DNA of 64,000 nt from Bacteroidales bacterium (GTDB lineage: Bacteria > Bacteroidota > Bacteroidia > Bacteroidales > UBA932). Positions within the stretch are counted from its first letter, which is position 1. The number at the start of each line of letters is the position of its first letter. This document shows, piece by piece, positions 8,919 to 18,822 of the stretch. The DNA is taken from positions 1 through 64,000 of the forward strand of contig JAEEXZ010000006.1 of NCBI GenBank assembly GCA_016288055.1. Direction: 5' to 3'. Under the pieces are notes generated by a model. It saw only the letters and a list, made by a program, of their open reading frames with translations, searched no databases and had not been told where the DNA came from. The translations under genes were made by a program, and so were the position numbers.

Positions 8919-9932
8919 ATGAAAACCGCCGTCGTCATACTGAACTATAACACAAAGGATTACCTGAGTCAATTCCTGCCCCGGCTCATCGCTTCGTGCG
9001 AGGGACTGGACGCGGAGGTCATCGTGGCCGACAACGCCTCCGGTGACGGATCGGCCGCCCTCATGAAAAAAGAGTTCCCCGACGTGCGGCTCATCGAACT
9101 GGAGGAGAACTACGGCTTCACGGGCGGATACAACCGCGCCCTGGCGCAGGTCGAGGCGGAATACTTCGTGCTCATCAATTCGGACATCGAAGTCCCGGGA
9201 GACTGGCTCAAACCCCTGGTGGAGTGGATGGACAACCATCCCGCGTGCGGAGCCTGCGGGCCCAAACTCATCTCCTACCACGAGCGGGACAGCTTCGAGT
9301 ATGCCGGCGCCGCCGGAGGCATGCTGGACAAATTCGGCTATCCCTTCTGCCGGGGCCGCATCCTGCAGCACATCGAAAAAGACAAAGGACAGTATGACCT
9401 TCCGGCCGATGTCCTCTGGTGCAGCGGCGCCTGCCTGATGGTCCGCGCCTCCCTCTGGAGGGAACTGGGCGGCCTGGACGAGCGCTTCTTCGCCCACATG
9501 GAAGAAATCGACCTGTGCTGGCGCATGCAGCTGAGGGGATGGAAGGTCACGGTGGTTCCCCGGTCACTGGTGTATCACATCGGCGGCGGCACCCTTCCCA
9601 ACGAGTCCCCCTTCAAGCTCCGGCTCAACTTCCGCAACAACCTTCTCATGCTGGAGAACAACCTCCCGGCCACTTTTGCAGCCACGGGCTGCAGCGAAAA
9701 GGCCGCACGCATCCGCACCCGCATCCGCATCTTCGAGCGCATGTGCCTGGACGGCATGTCGGCCCTCGTCTATCTTTTTACGGGCCGATGGAGCTTCTTC
9801 CGCGCCGTCATGCAGGGACACCGCGAATACCGGCAGCTCCGCCGCCCCGGCACCATTCCCGCCGCTCCGCGCATGCCCGTCGGCCTGTACGACGGTTGGA
9901 TAGTCCCTAAAGGACTATTCGGGAAAAAATAG
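8919..9932 (+). CDS. Glycosyltransferase family 2 (rhamnosyltransferase-like)
   Basis: A 337-residue GT2 enzyme. The N-terminal VVILNYN motif, the ADNASGDGS nucleotide-binding segment and the metal-binding NSD at 87-89 are all present. The FAHMEEIDLCWR motif, which holds the catalytic acid in WbbL-like enzymes, follows. It probably adds a sugar to a cell-surface polysaccharide at the inner face of the membrane; the sugar is not predictable. The start at 8919 places the GT2 signature at residue 5; an earlier in-frame start would lie deep within the previous gene. Confidence 0.88.
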   Translation: MKTAVVILNYNTKDYLSQFLPRLIASCEGLDAEVIVADNASGDGSAALMKKEFPDVRLIELEENYGFTGGYNRALAQVEAEYFVLINSDIEVPGDWLKPLVEWMDNHPACGACGPKLISYHERDSFEYAGAAGGMLDKFGYPFCRGRILQHIEKDKGQYDLPADVLWCSGACLMVRASLWRELGGLDERFFAHMEEIDLCWRMQLRGWKVTVVPRSLVYHIGGGTLPNESPFKLRLNFRNNLLMLENNLPATFAATGCSEKAARIRTRIRIFERMCLDGMSALVYLFTGRWSFFRAVMQGHREYRQLRRPGTIPAAPRMPVGLYDGWIVPKGLFGKK

Positions 9933-9940
9933 TATCTTTG
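9933..9940 (+). promoter_or_regulatory. Promoter -7 box of trkA operon
   Basis: TATCTTTG, 26 bp ahead of trkA and directly after the glycosyltransferase stop. It probably starts the transcript carrying trkA and the decarboxylase genes. Confidence 0.55.
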
Positions 9941-9966
9941 CAAATTATTGACGAAAAGTCCAAAGC

Positions 9967-11334
9967 ATGAAGATTATCATAGAAGGCGCAGGACAGGTTG
10001 GCTCGCATCTGGCGAAGTTGCTTTCGGCAGAGGGAAGCGAAGTCACCGTCATCGACAGCGATGCGGAGCGCATCCGCACGCTCATGTCCACAGCCGACGT
10101 AGCCACCATCCTTGGGCAGCCGTCCAAGATTGAGCTCCTCACGGAGGCAGGCTGCGCCCGGGCAGACTTATTCATTGCCGTCAATCCCATGATGAACCAG
10201 AGCGTGAACATCGTGAGCGCCCTGCTGGCCAAACGGCTGGGTGCCAAGCGCGTCATCGCCCGTATTGACGAGGAATCCTACCTGGCTCCCGAGAACAAGC
10301 TCCTGTTCAAGGACATGGGCATGGACATGATGTTCTTCCCGGAAAAAAGCGCCAGCGAAGAAATCCTGGACATGCTGCGCCACAGCGCCGCCACGGATTC
10401 CATGGACTTCGCCCGCGGCAAACTGCAGCTGGCCGTCTTCAAGCTGGAAGACGACTCCCCCCTCCTGGACATGAACGTGAAGGAATTCGCCCACGCCGTG
10501 AAGGAAACCCACCCCGAGGCGGAATTCCGTATCGTAGCCATTTCCCGCGGCGGCAAAACCATTATCCCCACCTTCGACACGCCCTTCAAGGACCACGACT
10601 ACCTGTATGTGATCACCCTCCGCGACGGCATGCCGGCCCTCACCCAGTTCCTGGGCAAGGACAAGGTGGAAGTGCGCCGCGTAATGATTCTCGGCGGCAG
10701 CGAGATCGGCCAGATGGTGGCCACCCGCCTCGCCGCCCAGAAGATAGACGACATCAAGATCATCGACATCAACCAGCAGCACTGCCGCAAGCTTTCCGAA
10801 ATCCTGCCGGACCAGGTGAGCGTAGCCAACGGAGATGTCCGCAATACGGACTTCCTCCAGGAAGAGGACATCCGCAGCTACCAGGCCGTGCTGGCCGTCA
10901 CCGGCAACGACGAGACCAACATCCTCTCCTGCGTGGTGGCCAAGAAGCTGGGCGTGCCGCGTGTAATCGCCCAGGTGGAAAACCTGGAATACGTGCGCCT
11001 GGCAGAAGAGATGGGCGTGGACAGCGTGGTGAACAAGAAACTCACCACGGCCAGCCGCATCTTCAAGTTCACCCTCTCCGACAAGGTGCGCTCCGTGCGC
11101 TACATGAGCGGAACGGACGCAGAAGTCCTGGAATACACCGCCGCGCCGGGCTCCAAGATTACCAAGGACATCCTCAAGGACGTGGAATTCCCTTCCAATG
11201 CCATCATCGGCGGCGTCATCCGGGGAGGAGACACCTTCATCGCCGTGGGCCACACCCACATCGAACCCTACGACCGGGTGGCGGTCTTCGCCCTCCCGGA
11301 CGCAGTCAAAGACGTAGATAAATTATTCAGATAA
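9967..11334 (+). CDS. trkA: Trk potassium uptake regulator TrkA
   Basis: A 455-residue cytoplasmic protein with two RCK halves. Each half has an NAD-binding Rossmann start (EGAGQVGSHLAKLL near residue 6, ILGGSEIGQMVATRL near residue 236) followed by a TrkA-C domain. It gates the TrkH/TrkG potassium channel. No trkH lies in the window. Instead, three bases separate trkA from the carboxyltransferase gene of a sodium pump. Confidence 0.93.
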   Translation: MKIIIEGAGQVGSHLAKLLSAEGSEVTVIDSDAERIRTLMSTADVATILGQPSKIELLTEAGCARADLFIAVNPMMNQSVNIVSALLAKRLGAKRVIARIDEESYLAPENKLLFKDMGMDMMFFPEKSASEEILDMLRHSAATDSMDFARGKLQLAVFKLEDDSPLLDMNVKEFAHAVKETHPEAEFRIVAISRGGKTIIPTFDTPFKDHDYLYVITLRDGMPALTQFLGKDKVEVRRVMILGGSEIGQMVATRLAAQKIDDIKIIDINQQHCRKLSEILPDQVSVANGDVRNTDFLQEEDIRSYQAVLAVTGNDETNILSCVVAKKLGVPRVIAQVENLEYVRLAEEMGVDSVVNKKLTTASRIFKFTLSDKVRSVRYMSGTDAEVLEYTAAPGSKITKDILKDVEFPSNAIIGGVIRGGDTFIAVGHTHIEPYDRVAVFALPDAVKDVDKLFR

Positions 11335-11337
11335 GAT

Positions 11338-12894
11338 ATGAGCATCCAAACGGATAATATCCAGAAATTGGTTGAACGCCGGGCTTCCGCCCGTCTGGGC
11401 GGCGGTGAAAAGCGCATCGAGGCCCAGCACGCCAAGGGCAAGAAAACCGCCCGGGAAAGGCTGGAGATGCTGCTGGATCCCGGCAGCTTTGAGGAGTACG
11501 ATATGTTTGTGCAGCACCGTTGCACCAACTTCGGGATGGAAAAACAGCATACGGACGGAGACGGCGTGGTCACCGGCTGCGGCACCATCGGGGGCCGCCT
11601 GGTCTATGTCTTCGCCCAGGATTTCACCGTAAGCGGCGGCTCCCTGTCCAAGACCATGAGCGAGAAAATCTGCAAAGTCATGGACATGGCACTCCGCAAC
11701 GGCGCTCCCTGCATCGGCCTTAACGACAGCGGCGGCGCCCGTATCCAGGAAGGTATCGACGCCCTGGCCGGCTACGGAGAAATCTTCGAACGCAATATCC
11801 TCGCCAGCGGCGTGGTCCCGCAGATCAGCGCCATCATGGGTCCCTGCGCCGGCGGTGCGGTCTATTCCCCCGCCCTCACGGACTTCACCCTCATGGTCAA
11901 GAACACCTCCTACATGTTCCTCACCGGCCCTGCCGTCGTGAAGAGCGTGACCGGCGAGGTGGTGGATCAGGAACAGCTGGGCGGCGCCTCCGTGCACGCC
12001 ACCAAGAGCGGCGTAGCCCACTTCGCGGCGGACTCCGAGGAAGAGGCCGTCGCCACCATCCGGGAACTGCTGGGCTACCTTCCCCAGAACAACATGGAAA
12101 CCGCACCCTTCGTGGAAACGCAGGATCCCGTGAACCGCGTGGACGAGGCCCTCAACGCCATCGTTCCCGACAACCCCAACAAGGCATATGACATGTACGA
12201 AGTCATCGGCAGCATCGTGGACGACCACAAGTTCTTCGAGGTGCACAAGGACTTCTCAAAGAATATCATCGTGGGATTCGCACACATGAACGGCCGCAGC
12301 GTGGGTATCGTGGCCAACCAGCCCAAGGTGCTGGCCGGCGTGCTGGACATCGGTGCCAGCCGCAAGGCCGCCCGTTTCGTGCGCTTCTGCGACGCCTTCA
12401 ACATTCCGCTGGTCACCCTGGTGGACGTGCCCGGCTTCCTGCCCGGCACGCAGCAGGAGTACGGCGCCATCATCACCAACGGCGCCAAGCTCCTGTACGC
12501 CTACGGCGAGGCCACCGTGCCCAAGGTCACCGTCACCCTCCGCAAGGGTTACGGCGGTGCCCACATCGTCATGAGCTGCAAGCAGCTGCGCGGAGACATC
12601 AACTACGCCTGGCCCAGCGCTCAGATAGCCGTGATGGGGGCCGACGGAGCCGTGAACGTGCTGTACGCCAAGGAAATCAAGGCGGATCCCGAAAATGCCA
12701 AGGCCATTTTCGCCGAGAAGAAAAAAGAATACGAAGATCTCTTCTCCAACCCCTACCAGGCTGCCCAGAAGGGTTATATCGACGACGTCATCGAGCCGCG
12801 CAACACGCGTTTCCGCGTAATCCGCGCCCTGGAGCAACTCGCCGGCAAACGACAAGAAATCCCTGCGAAGAAACATGACAACCTTCCTTTATAA
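11338..12894 (+). CDS. mmdA: Methylmalonyl-CoA decarboxylase carboxyltransferase (alpha) subunit
   Basis: A 518-residue acyl-CoA carboxyltransferase of the PccB/MmdA type. It moves the carboxyl group from (S)-methylmalonyl-CoA to protein-bound biotin in the succinate-to-propionate route. The acyl-CoA pocket signature [15 protein letters not shown] and the later [13 protein letters not shown] oxyanion loop are clear. The following genes (small OadG-like protein, biotin carrier, beta pump) identify a sodium-translocating decarboxylase rather than an ATP-dependent propionyl-CoA carboxylase, since no biotin carboxylase is present. Oxaloacetate or glutaconyl substrates are less likely. Confidence 0.9.
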   Translation: MSIQTDNIQKLVERRASARLGGGEKRIEAQHAKGKKTARERLEMLLDPGSFEEYDMFVQHRCTNFGMEKQHTDGDGVVTGCGTIGGRLVYVFAQDFTVSGGSLSKTMSEKICKVMDMALRNGAPCIGLNDSGGARIQEGIDALAGYGEIFERNILASGVVPQISAIMGPCAGGAVYSPALTDFTLMVKNTSYMFLTGPAVVKSVTGEVVDQEQLGGASVHATKSGVAHFAADSEEEAVATIRELLGYLPQNNMETAPFVETQDPVNRVDEALNAIVPDNPNKAYDMYEVIGSIVDDHKFFEVHKDFSKNIIVGFAHMNGRSVGIVANQPKVLAGVLDIGASRKAARFVRFCDAFNIPLVTLVDVPGFLPGTQQEYGAIITNGAKLLYAYGEATVPKVTVTLRKGYGGAHIVMSCKQLRGDINYAWPSAQIAVMGADGAVNVLYAKEIKADPENAKAIFAEKKKEYEDLFSNPYQAAQKGYIDDVIEPRNTRFRVIRALEQLAGKRQEIPAKKHDNLPL

Positions 12895-13267
12895 CGCCCT
12901 GCTCACCGCAGGCGGGGACAGGATGGCCCAGACAGACCCGCACGGATGGACGCTCACCCTTATCAGCGTGAGCGTGGTCTTTGCGGCTCTCATCGTGCTC
13001 TACTTTGTCTATAGCTTCTCCGGCAATCTGTTCTCCGGAAAATTCAAAAAGTCCAAAAAGAAGACGCCGGACGGTGAAGTGGCCGCGGCCATTGCCCTGG
13101 CGCTGGACATGGAACAGGACGGGGACGTTTACGCCGCCATCGCCGCGGCCGTCCACCTGTATATGAACGACGGCGTCCACGACGTGGAGCCCGGCATCGT
13201 AACCATCCGCCGCACCAACTCCGCATGGAACGACAAATCGATGACATTTAGAAAATTACCCAGATAA
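12875..13267 (+). CDS. OadG-family small membrane subunit of the decarboxylase
   Basis: A 130-residue protein with a single hydrophobic helix ([20 protein letters not shown]) near residue 30 and a soluble charged tail. This is the layout of OadG/MmdD subunits, which hold the complex at the membrane. The first ATG overlaps the end of mmdA by 20 bp; an internal ATG at 12923 would give a shorter protein starting MAQTDPHG. The biotin carrier gene starts two bases after its stop. Confidence 0.8.
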   Translation: MTTFLYNALLTAGGDRMAQTDPHGWTLTLISVSVVFAALIVLYFVYSFSGNLFSGKFKKSKKKTPDGEVAAAIALALDMEQDGDVYAAIAAAVHLYMNDGVHDVEPGIVTIRRTNSAWNDKSMTFRKLPR

Positions 13268-13269
13268 AT

Positions 13270-13722
13270 ATGAAACAATACTCCTTTAAAATCAACGGTA
13301 AGGAATACAACGTGGCCATCGGCGAGGCCGAGGGTAAGACGCTCAACGTGAACGTGAACGGCGCAGATTACCAGGTAGAACTGGAAAACGCTCCGGCCGC
13401 ACCGGCAGGTAATGCATTTGCCAGTGCTGGAAAACAGGCCGATGCCCCGGCAAATGCATCACCTGCCTCTGCTGCGCCCGCTCCGGCCGCGCCCAATGCC
13501 GCAGGCGCCGGATCGGCCATCAAGAGCCCCCTGCCCGGCATCATCATCTCCGTGGACGTGAAGGAGGGACAGGCCGTGAAACGCGGCCAGAAGGTCGCCG
13601 TCATCGAGGCCATGAAGATGGAGAACGACATTCTCGCCGAATCTGACGGCACCGTTACCGCCATCCACGTCGCCAAGGGCGATTCCGTCCTGGAAGGCGC
13701 TGAAATCGTAAGCATCGGCTAA
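13270..13722 (+). CDS. mmdC: Biotin carboxyl carrier subunit of the decarboxylase
   Basis: A 150-residue protein with the biotinylation motif EAMKMEN, the modified lysine being K116. An Ala/Pro-rich flexible linker (residues about 41-80) precedes the biotinyl domain and allows the arm to swing between the carboxyltransferase and the membrane pump. Its stop overlaps the start of the beta subunit by one base (TAATGG). Confidence 0.93.
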   Translation: MKQYSFKINGKEYNVAIGEAEGKTLNVNVNGADYQVELENAPAAPAGNAFASAGKQADAPANASPASAAPAPAAPNAAGAGSAIKSPLPGIIISVDVKEGQAVKRGQKVAVIEAMKMENDILAESDGTVTAIHVAKGDSVLEGAEIVSIG

Positions 13723-14882
13723 TGGACACCATTCTCGACAGCCTGCAGCAATTCTGGCAGTTCACCGGATTTGCCAACTGCACGTGGTCGCACGTGGCCA
13801 TGATTTGCATCGGCCTCATCTTCATCACGCTCGGAATCGTGAAGAAGTGGGAACCGCTGCTGCTGGTTCCCATCGGCTTCGGCATCATCATCGGCAACAT
13901 TCCCCTGTTCACGGACCCTGCGACGGGACTGGGCCTCAAGATAGGCCTGTACGAGGAGGGCTCCGTGCTCAATATCCTGTACCACGGCGTACGCAACGGC
14001 TGGTATCCGCCGCTCATCTTCCTGGGCATCGGTGCCATGACGGACTTCAGCGCACTCATTTCCCAGCCCCGGCTCATCCTCATCGGTGCAGCCGCACAGC
14101 TGGGCATTTTCGGGGCCTACTTGCTGGCCCTGGCGCTGGGATTCGCGCCCAATGAGGCCGGTGCCATCGGCATTATCGGCGGAGCGGACGGCCCTACGGC
14201 CATCTTCCTCAGCTCCAAGCTGGCGCCGGAACTGATGGGCGCCATCGCCGTATCGGCCTACTCCTACATGGCGCTTGTACCGGTGATCCAGAAACCCATC
14301 ATGCTGCTGCTCACTACCAAAAAGGAGCGCCTCATCCGCATGAACAAGCCCCGCGTCGTGAGCCAGCGCGAGAAGATCATCTTCCCCATCGTGGGATTCA
14401 TCTGCACGGCGTTCATCGTCCCCAGCGGCCTGCCGCTGCTGGGCATGCTGTTCTTCGGCAACCTCCTTAAGGAAAGCGGCGTAACCAAGCGCCTGGCCGC
14501 TACGGCGGGCGGTCCGCTCATCGATGTGGTCACCACGCTCATCGGCCTTACCGTAGGCGCGTCCACGCAGGCCGATGTATTCCTAACGGGCCGCAGCGTC
14601 CTTATCTTCGGCCTGGGCCTTGCGTCCTTCGTCATTGCCACCACCTTCGGCGTGGGCTTCGTCAAGTTCATGAACCTGTTCCTGAAGGAAGGCAAGAAGA
14701 TCAACCCGCTCATCGGCAATGCCGGCGTTTCCGCTGTGCCGGATGCAGCGCGCGTGTCCGAAGGCGTCGGCCTCGAGTGCGACCCTTCCAACCACCTCCT
14801 TACGCACGCCATGGCACCGAACGTAGCCGGCGTCATCGGATCGGCCGTAGCGGCCGGTATCCTCCTGGGATTTTTGGGATAA
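13722..14882 (+). CDS. mmdB: Sodium-pumping decarboxylase beta subunit
   Basis: A 386-residue polytopic protein of the OadB/MmdB family. It decarboxylates carboxybiotin and uses the energy to export Na+. The intramembrane signature GGADGPTAIF at residues 153-162, with the essential aspartate, is intact. The subunit is translationally coupled to the biotin carrier. With mmdA, the OadG-like protein and mmdC it completes a four-subunit complex. Confidence 0.93.
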   Translation: MDTILDSLQQFWQFTGFANCTWSHVAMICIGLIFITLGIVKKWEPLLLVPIGFGIIIGNIPLFTDPATGLGLKIGLYEEGSVLNILYHGVRNGWYPPLIFLGIGAMTDFSALISQPRLILIGAAAQLGIFGAYLLALALGFAPNEAGAIGIIGGADGPTAIFLSSKLAPELMGAIAVSAYSYMALVPVIQKPIMLLLTTKKERLIRMNKPRVVSQREKIIFPIVGFICTAFIVPSGLPLLGMLFFGNLLKESGVTKRLAATAGGPLIDVVTTLIGLTVGASTQADVFLTGRSVLIFGLGLASFVIATTFGVGFVKFMNLFLKEGKKINPLIGNAGVSAVPDAARVSEGVGLECDPSNHLLTHAMAPNVAGVIGSAVAAGILLGFLG

Positions 14883-14885
14883 AAA

Positions 14886-16154
14886 ATGAAAAAACTTGCC
14901 TTAGTCCTTTTCCTGTGTCTGCTCCCTCTGACGGGTACGGCGCAGGATGCACCCAAGACCGGATGGGTCTATACGCCCATGCCGGATATCAGTTACAATA
15001 CCGACATCGGCCTTAACCTCGGGGCCTTCTGCGACTTCTTCTACTACGGAGACGGCACGGTTTACCCCAACTTCCTGCACCACGCGGGATTCACGGTGGC
15101 CGGTGCCACGAAGGGCAGTTGGTACGCGCACGGCTTCTTCGAATCCGTGGCGCTCATTCCGGGGGTGCGTATCAACGCTTCCCTCACCTACCGCGACGCC
15201 GGAGCCAACAACTTCTATGGATACAACGGCATCGCCTCTCCCTTTGACGAGTCCCTGGAACTGAATACTCAGACGCGGACGGCCTGGTACACCAACCGGC
15301 GCCGGTTCTTCCGCGCATCGGCCGCCTTCCAGGGCAATATCACGGAGCATCTCCGCTGGATGGGGGGCGCGGTTTTCCGGGGCGTGATGATGTCGGACTT
15401 CAACCTGAGCAATTATGACTCCGGGAAAAGCCTGTTCCTGCTGTACCGCGAAACCGGCCTCATACGGAACGACGAGTTCGCTGGCGGCTCTTCGCTGGAG
15501 CTGAAGGGCGGCGTCACCTACGACACGCGCGACGTGGAGCTCTTCCCTTCGAAGGGTGCCTACGCGGAAGCGATGCTCCTGGGCAATGCCGACCTGGGCC
15601 GATGGCATTACAACTACATGCAGCTGGTCCTTCACTGGAGGCACTACCTCACCCTGGTGCCGGAGCGGCTCATCTTCGCCTACCACCTGGGCCTCCAGCA
15701 CACGTTCGCAGGCGAGATGCCTTACTACAACATCAACGAGCTGGCTACCATCCACTACGCCTACGAAGAATATTCGGGACTGGGGAGCCGATACAGCATC
15801 CGCGGTTACCGCTATAACCGGATTGCCGCCGCGGGCTATGCCTGGGCCAACCTGGAACTGCGCGTCATCCCCTTCCGATTCCGCTTGTTTAACCAATATT
15901 TCCATATAGTTATTAACCCGTTCATGGATTTCGCCGGCATTACCAAGACCTACCGGGCCGACGAACAGAAGAACGCTCCCACTGGGGCCATCGCAGTCTA
16001 TCAGAATAAACGGCTGCCGGTGATGGCCAGCGCCGGTGTGGGCGCGAAGCTGCACATGAACACAAACTTTATCCTCTCGCTGGATGTTGCAAAGGGCTTC
16101 GACCCGCAGCTCAGCGACTTAATGGTAGGTATGGGAACAACCTATGTATTCTAA
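14886..16154 (+). CDS. Outer-membrane beta-barrel protein (BamA/TamA-like surface antigen)
   Basis: A 422-residue protein with signal peptide MKKLALVLFLCLLPLTGTA and alternating aromatic/polar strands ending in the terminal aromatic VGMGTTYVF, which is a barrel insertion signal. The GAYAEAMLLGNADLG and YSIRGYRYNR segments resemble the 16-strand Omp85 barrel with its RGY motif. No POTRA-sized N-terminal region is present, so it is a short Omp85-like or patatin-associated barrel type. The cargo is unknown. It starts three bases after mmdB, though a functional link to the pump is doubtful. Confidence 0.75.
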   Translation: MKKLALVLFLCLLPLTGTAQDAPKTGWVYTPMPDISYNTDIGLNLGAFCDFFYYGDGTVYPNFLHHAGFTVAGATKGSWYAHGFFESVALIPGVRINASLTYRDAGANNFYGYNGIASPFDESLELNTQTRTAWYTNRRRFFRASAAFQGNITEHLRWMGGAVFRGVMMSDFNLSNYDSGKSLFLLYRETGLIRNDEFAGGSSLELKGGVTYDTRDVELFPSKGAYAEAMLLGNADLGRWHYNYMQLVLHWRHYLTLVPERLIFAYHLGLQHTFAGEMPYYNINELATIHYAYEEYSGLGSRYSIRGYRYNRIAAAGYAWANLELRVIPFRFRLFNQYFHIVINPFMDFAGITKTYRADEQKNAPTGAIAVYQNKRLPVMASAGVGAKLHMNTNFILSLDVAKGFDPQLSDLMVGMGTTYVF

Positions 16155-17460
16155 ATCCATCCTTATGGCTGCCGCCGCAGCGTCTGTCGTGCTGCTGGCG
16201 TCTTCATTCCAGCCTAAAAACAGCAACGGCATCCGCCGCAGCACGCCCGAAAAACAGGGCATGAGTTCCAAACACCTGGCCCTCATTGACAGCGCCGTCA
16301 ACGCCACCATCGCCGCCGGCGACGTACCCGGAGCCGTGGTGGGAATCGTCCGCAACGGCCACCTCGTTTACGAGAAAGCCTTCGGCTACAAGTCCGTGTA
16401 CCCTGTAAAAGAGACCATGACCGTGCAAACCATGTTCGACCTGGCTTCCGTTTCCAAGTGCGTGGGCACCACCCTTTCCTTCATGCAGCTTATCGAACAG
16501 GGAAAGGTGCGCCTGGTGGACCCCGTGAGCTACTACATTCCCGAGTTCCAGCCCTGGGAAGACCCCGAGACCGGTGAAAAAGTGGAAATCACGGTGCAGA
16601 ACCTCCTCACCCACTCCTCCGGCCTGGCTGCCTACCTGCCCAACACCAACGCATATATCAAAGAATTCGGCGCCGACAGCCCGGACTCCCTCATGATGTA
16701 CATCTCCACCCGCATCAAACGCAACTTCCGCCCCGGTACACGGCAGCTCTACAGTTGCCTCAACTTCATCACCCTGCAGAACATCCTGCAGCGCGTGACC
16801 GGCGAGCGTCTGTGCGACTATGCCCAGAAGAACGTATTCGACGCCCTGGGGCTGAAGCACACTACTTATTTCCCGCTGGACTTCGGCGAGCTCAAGGGCA
16901 ACCCGGAGCTGGTTCAGCAGTACTTCGAGGAAGGCAAGGTGATTGCCGGCACTCCCGCATGGAAGCCGGAACTGGCCACCCTCTGCGCCCCCACTGAGAT
17001 GCTCTCCGACAGCACCGTCCTCCGGGCCGCCGTGCACGATCCCACCGCACGTCTTGCCAATGCCGGCAATTCCGGTAACGCCGGCGTGTTCTCCGACATC
17101 GAGGACATGGCCGTCATCTGCGCCGCCCTCCTGAACGGAGGCAGCTACAACGGCCGTCGCATCCTGGGTCCCCAGACCGTACGCAAAATGTTCGAAGTGC
17201 CCCTCACCGACGATCCTTCCGTTGCCCGTGCCCTGGGTTGGGACACCTACTACAGCGGTCCCTACACCAGCGGCGACATCTTCGAGCTGGACAATGTACG
17301 CGGCCATACCGGTTACACCGGAACATCCGTCATCCTGGATCCCGACACCAACACTGCCGTCATTGTGCTCGCCCACCGCGTGCACCCGCATGACGAGGGC
17401 GCGACGGGCCGCCTCCGCGGCGTCGTGGCTTCCATCGCAGCCGCCTCCATCGGCCGGTAA
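16144..17460 (+). CDS. Exported serine hydrolase (beta-lactamase / class C family)
   Basis: A 438-residue protein with a hydrophobic N-terminal segment (signal or anchor). The nucleophile motif SVSK (residues 102-105) sits in LASVSK, the second motif is YSCLN near residue 200, and the HTGYTG box near residue 390 stands in for the KTG motif. Such PBP-like hydrolases act on esters, D-peptides or beta-lactams. It overlaps the barrel gene by 11 bp. Resistance should not be assumed from the fold. Confidence 0.85.
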   Translation: MYSKSILMAAAAASVVLLASSFQPKNSNGIRRSTPEKQGMSSKHLALIDSAVNATIAAGDVPGAVVGIVRNGHLVYEKAFGYKSVYPVKETMTVQTMFDLASVSKCVGTTLSFMQLIEQGKVRLVDPVSYYIPEFQPWEDPETGEKVEITVQNLLTHSSGLAAYLPNTNAYIKEFGADSPDSLMMYISTRIKRNFRPGTRQLYSCLNFITLQNILQRVTGERLCDYAQKNVFDALGLKHTTYFPLDFGELKGNPELVQQYFEEGKVIAGTPAWKPELATLCAPTEMLSDSTVLRAAVHDPTARLANAGNSGNAGVFSDIEDMAVICAALLNGGSYNGRRILGPQTVRKMFEVPLTDDPSVARALGWDTYYSGPYTSGDIFELDNVRGHTGYTGTSVILDPDTNTAVIVLAHRVHPHDEGATGRLRGVVASIAAASIGR

Positions 17461-17570
17461 TCCCGGCGGTTCCCGCCCACTCCACCTTTCTACCAATAAA
17501 AGCGAAATTCGGACACAAAATGCGCAAATTTGTGGCACGGATTTCGTTTTTATTTTCGTTCGTTTTTCCC

Positions 17571-17578
17571 TATATTTG
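17571..17578 (+). promoter_or_regulatory. Promoter -7 box of the V-ATPase operon
   Basis: TATATTTG, 34 bp before the subunit E gene, in an AT-rich intergenic stretch (17461-17612) with no other feature seen. It is the only promoter-like box ahead of the seven-gene operon. Confidence 0.65.
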
Positions 17579-17612
17579 TGGGAACACGAATAACTAAAAC
17601 AACACTGTCTAT

Positions 17613-18212
17613 ATGGATAAACTCCAGGAATTGACCCAGCAGCTCTATAAAGAAGGTCTTTCGAAAGGAAAAGAAGAGGGTGAGGCCATTGTGGCCAAAG
17701 CCCGGGAAGAGGCTCAGGCCATCGTGAAGAAAGCACAGGAAGAGGCCTCTGCCATTCTTGAAAAGGCCCGCAAAGACGCTGCGGATTACACGGTCAAAGT
17801 AGAGGGTGACGTAAAGATGTCCGCCACCCAGGCATTGCAAGCCACAAAAGAAAACATAGAAAACCTCATCGTCGCCAAGGCGGTGGAGCCCGTCAAGGAC
17901 GCCCTTTCCTCCGAGGCCTACCTGAAGGAAATCATCACGGCCGTCGCCCAGCGCTTCAGCGCACAGGAAAGCGCAGACATCGCACTGGTCCTTCCGGAAA
18001 AACTCCAGAAGGAGCTGGAACCCTTCATCAAGGGAGAGCTTTCCAAAACCATCGGCAAGGAGGTGGAAGCTTCCTTCTCCAGAAAGTTGGCAGGCGGGTT
18101 CAAAATCGGCCCTAAAGACGGCGGATACTTCATTTCCCTCACCGAGGAAAGCTTCCGCGAACTCGTGGGCGAATACATGCGCCCCGCCACCAAAAAGATT
18201 CTCTTCGGCTAG
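17613..18212 (+). CDS. ntpE: V-type ATPase subunit E (peripheral stalk)
   Basis: A 199-residue protein whose first 80 residues are a continuous Ala/Glu/Lys-rich helix (KAREEAQAIVKKAQEEASA), followed by a globular C-terminal part. This is the subunit E layout, in which the long helix forms a stalk that holds the A3B3 head. It opens the operon E-DUF2764-A-B-D-I-K. Confidence 0.85.
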   Translation: MDKLQELTQQLYKEGLSKGKEEGEAIVAKAREEAQAIVKKAQEEASAILEKARKDAADYTVKVEGDVKMSATQALQATKENIENLIVAKAVEPVKDALSSEAYLKEIITAVAQRFSAQESADIALVLPEKLQKELEPFIKGELSKTIGKEVEASFSRKLAGGFKIGPKDGGYFISLTEESFRELVGEYMRPATKKILFG

Positions 18213-18215
18213 CGC

Positions 18216-18821
18216 ATGGGTAATTTCGAATACATCATCTCCAGCCTTCCGTTCCTTACCGCGGACTTCCGTTACGCGGACGGACAGGGCTTCGAAAAGG
18301 TGATGGAGGAAATCCGCGAGAACCTGTCGGAAAAGGACGCCGCCATCCTGGAGGTCCTCCTCAGGGGCTTCCGCGAAAGCGAACTCACGAAGGACTTTTA
18401 CGCCGATACCCTGGCCCACCCCCAGCCTTTCATCCGGGCGTACTTCACCTTCGACAGAAACCTTCGCAACGCCAAGGTCCGCTTCCTGAACCGCCAGCTG
18501 GGCCGTCCGGAAGAAGAAGACGTCCTCCGGCTTAGCGAAGAGGAAGAAGAGGAATTCCCCCAGCAGGCCGATGTAGCCTCCGCCCTTTCGGAAGCAGACC
18601 TCCTCTCCCGCGAGAAGGCCCTGGACGACATTGTCTGGAAGCAGGTGGACGAGCTTTCCCTCTTCCACTACTTCGACCTCACCGCCGTACTCGCCTACGT
18701 GGCCAAGCTGCACATCGTGGACCGCTGGCTCTCCCTGGACGAGTCCAAGGGCCGCGAGCTGTTCAAAAAGCTGGTGGAAGAAGTGAAAGGAACTTATCAA
18801 GGAGTAAAATTTGAAGCATAA
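18216..18821 (+). CDS. DUF2764 protein of the V-ATPase operon
   Basis: A 201-residue, helix-rich acidic protein beginning MGNFEYIISSLPFLTADFRY. DUF2764 genes occur in this slot of Bacteroidota V-ATPase operons, where other bacteria have subunit C. The position and the lack of any other subunit C candidate suggest it replaces subunit C as the socket under the rotor; that is inference. It begins three bases after subunit E and its stop is one base from the subunit A start. Confidence 0.75.
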   Translation: MGNFEYIISSLPFLTADFRYADGQGFEKVMEEIRENLSEKDAAILEVLLRGFRESELTKDFYADTLAHPQPFIRAYFTFDRNLRNAKVRFLNRQLGRPEEEDVLRLSEEEEEEFPQQADVASALSEADLLSREKALDDIVWKQVDELSLFHYFDLTAVLAYVAKLHIVDRWLSLDESKGRELFKKLVEEVKGTYQGVKFEA

Positions 18822-18822
18822 T

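Noticed and set aside
16144..17460. Calling the serine hydrolase a beta-lactamase resistance gene.
   Set aside because: SxxK and YxN-type motifs are shared by esterases and peptidases, and the third motif is HTG rather than KTG.
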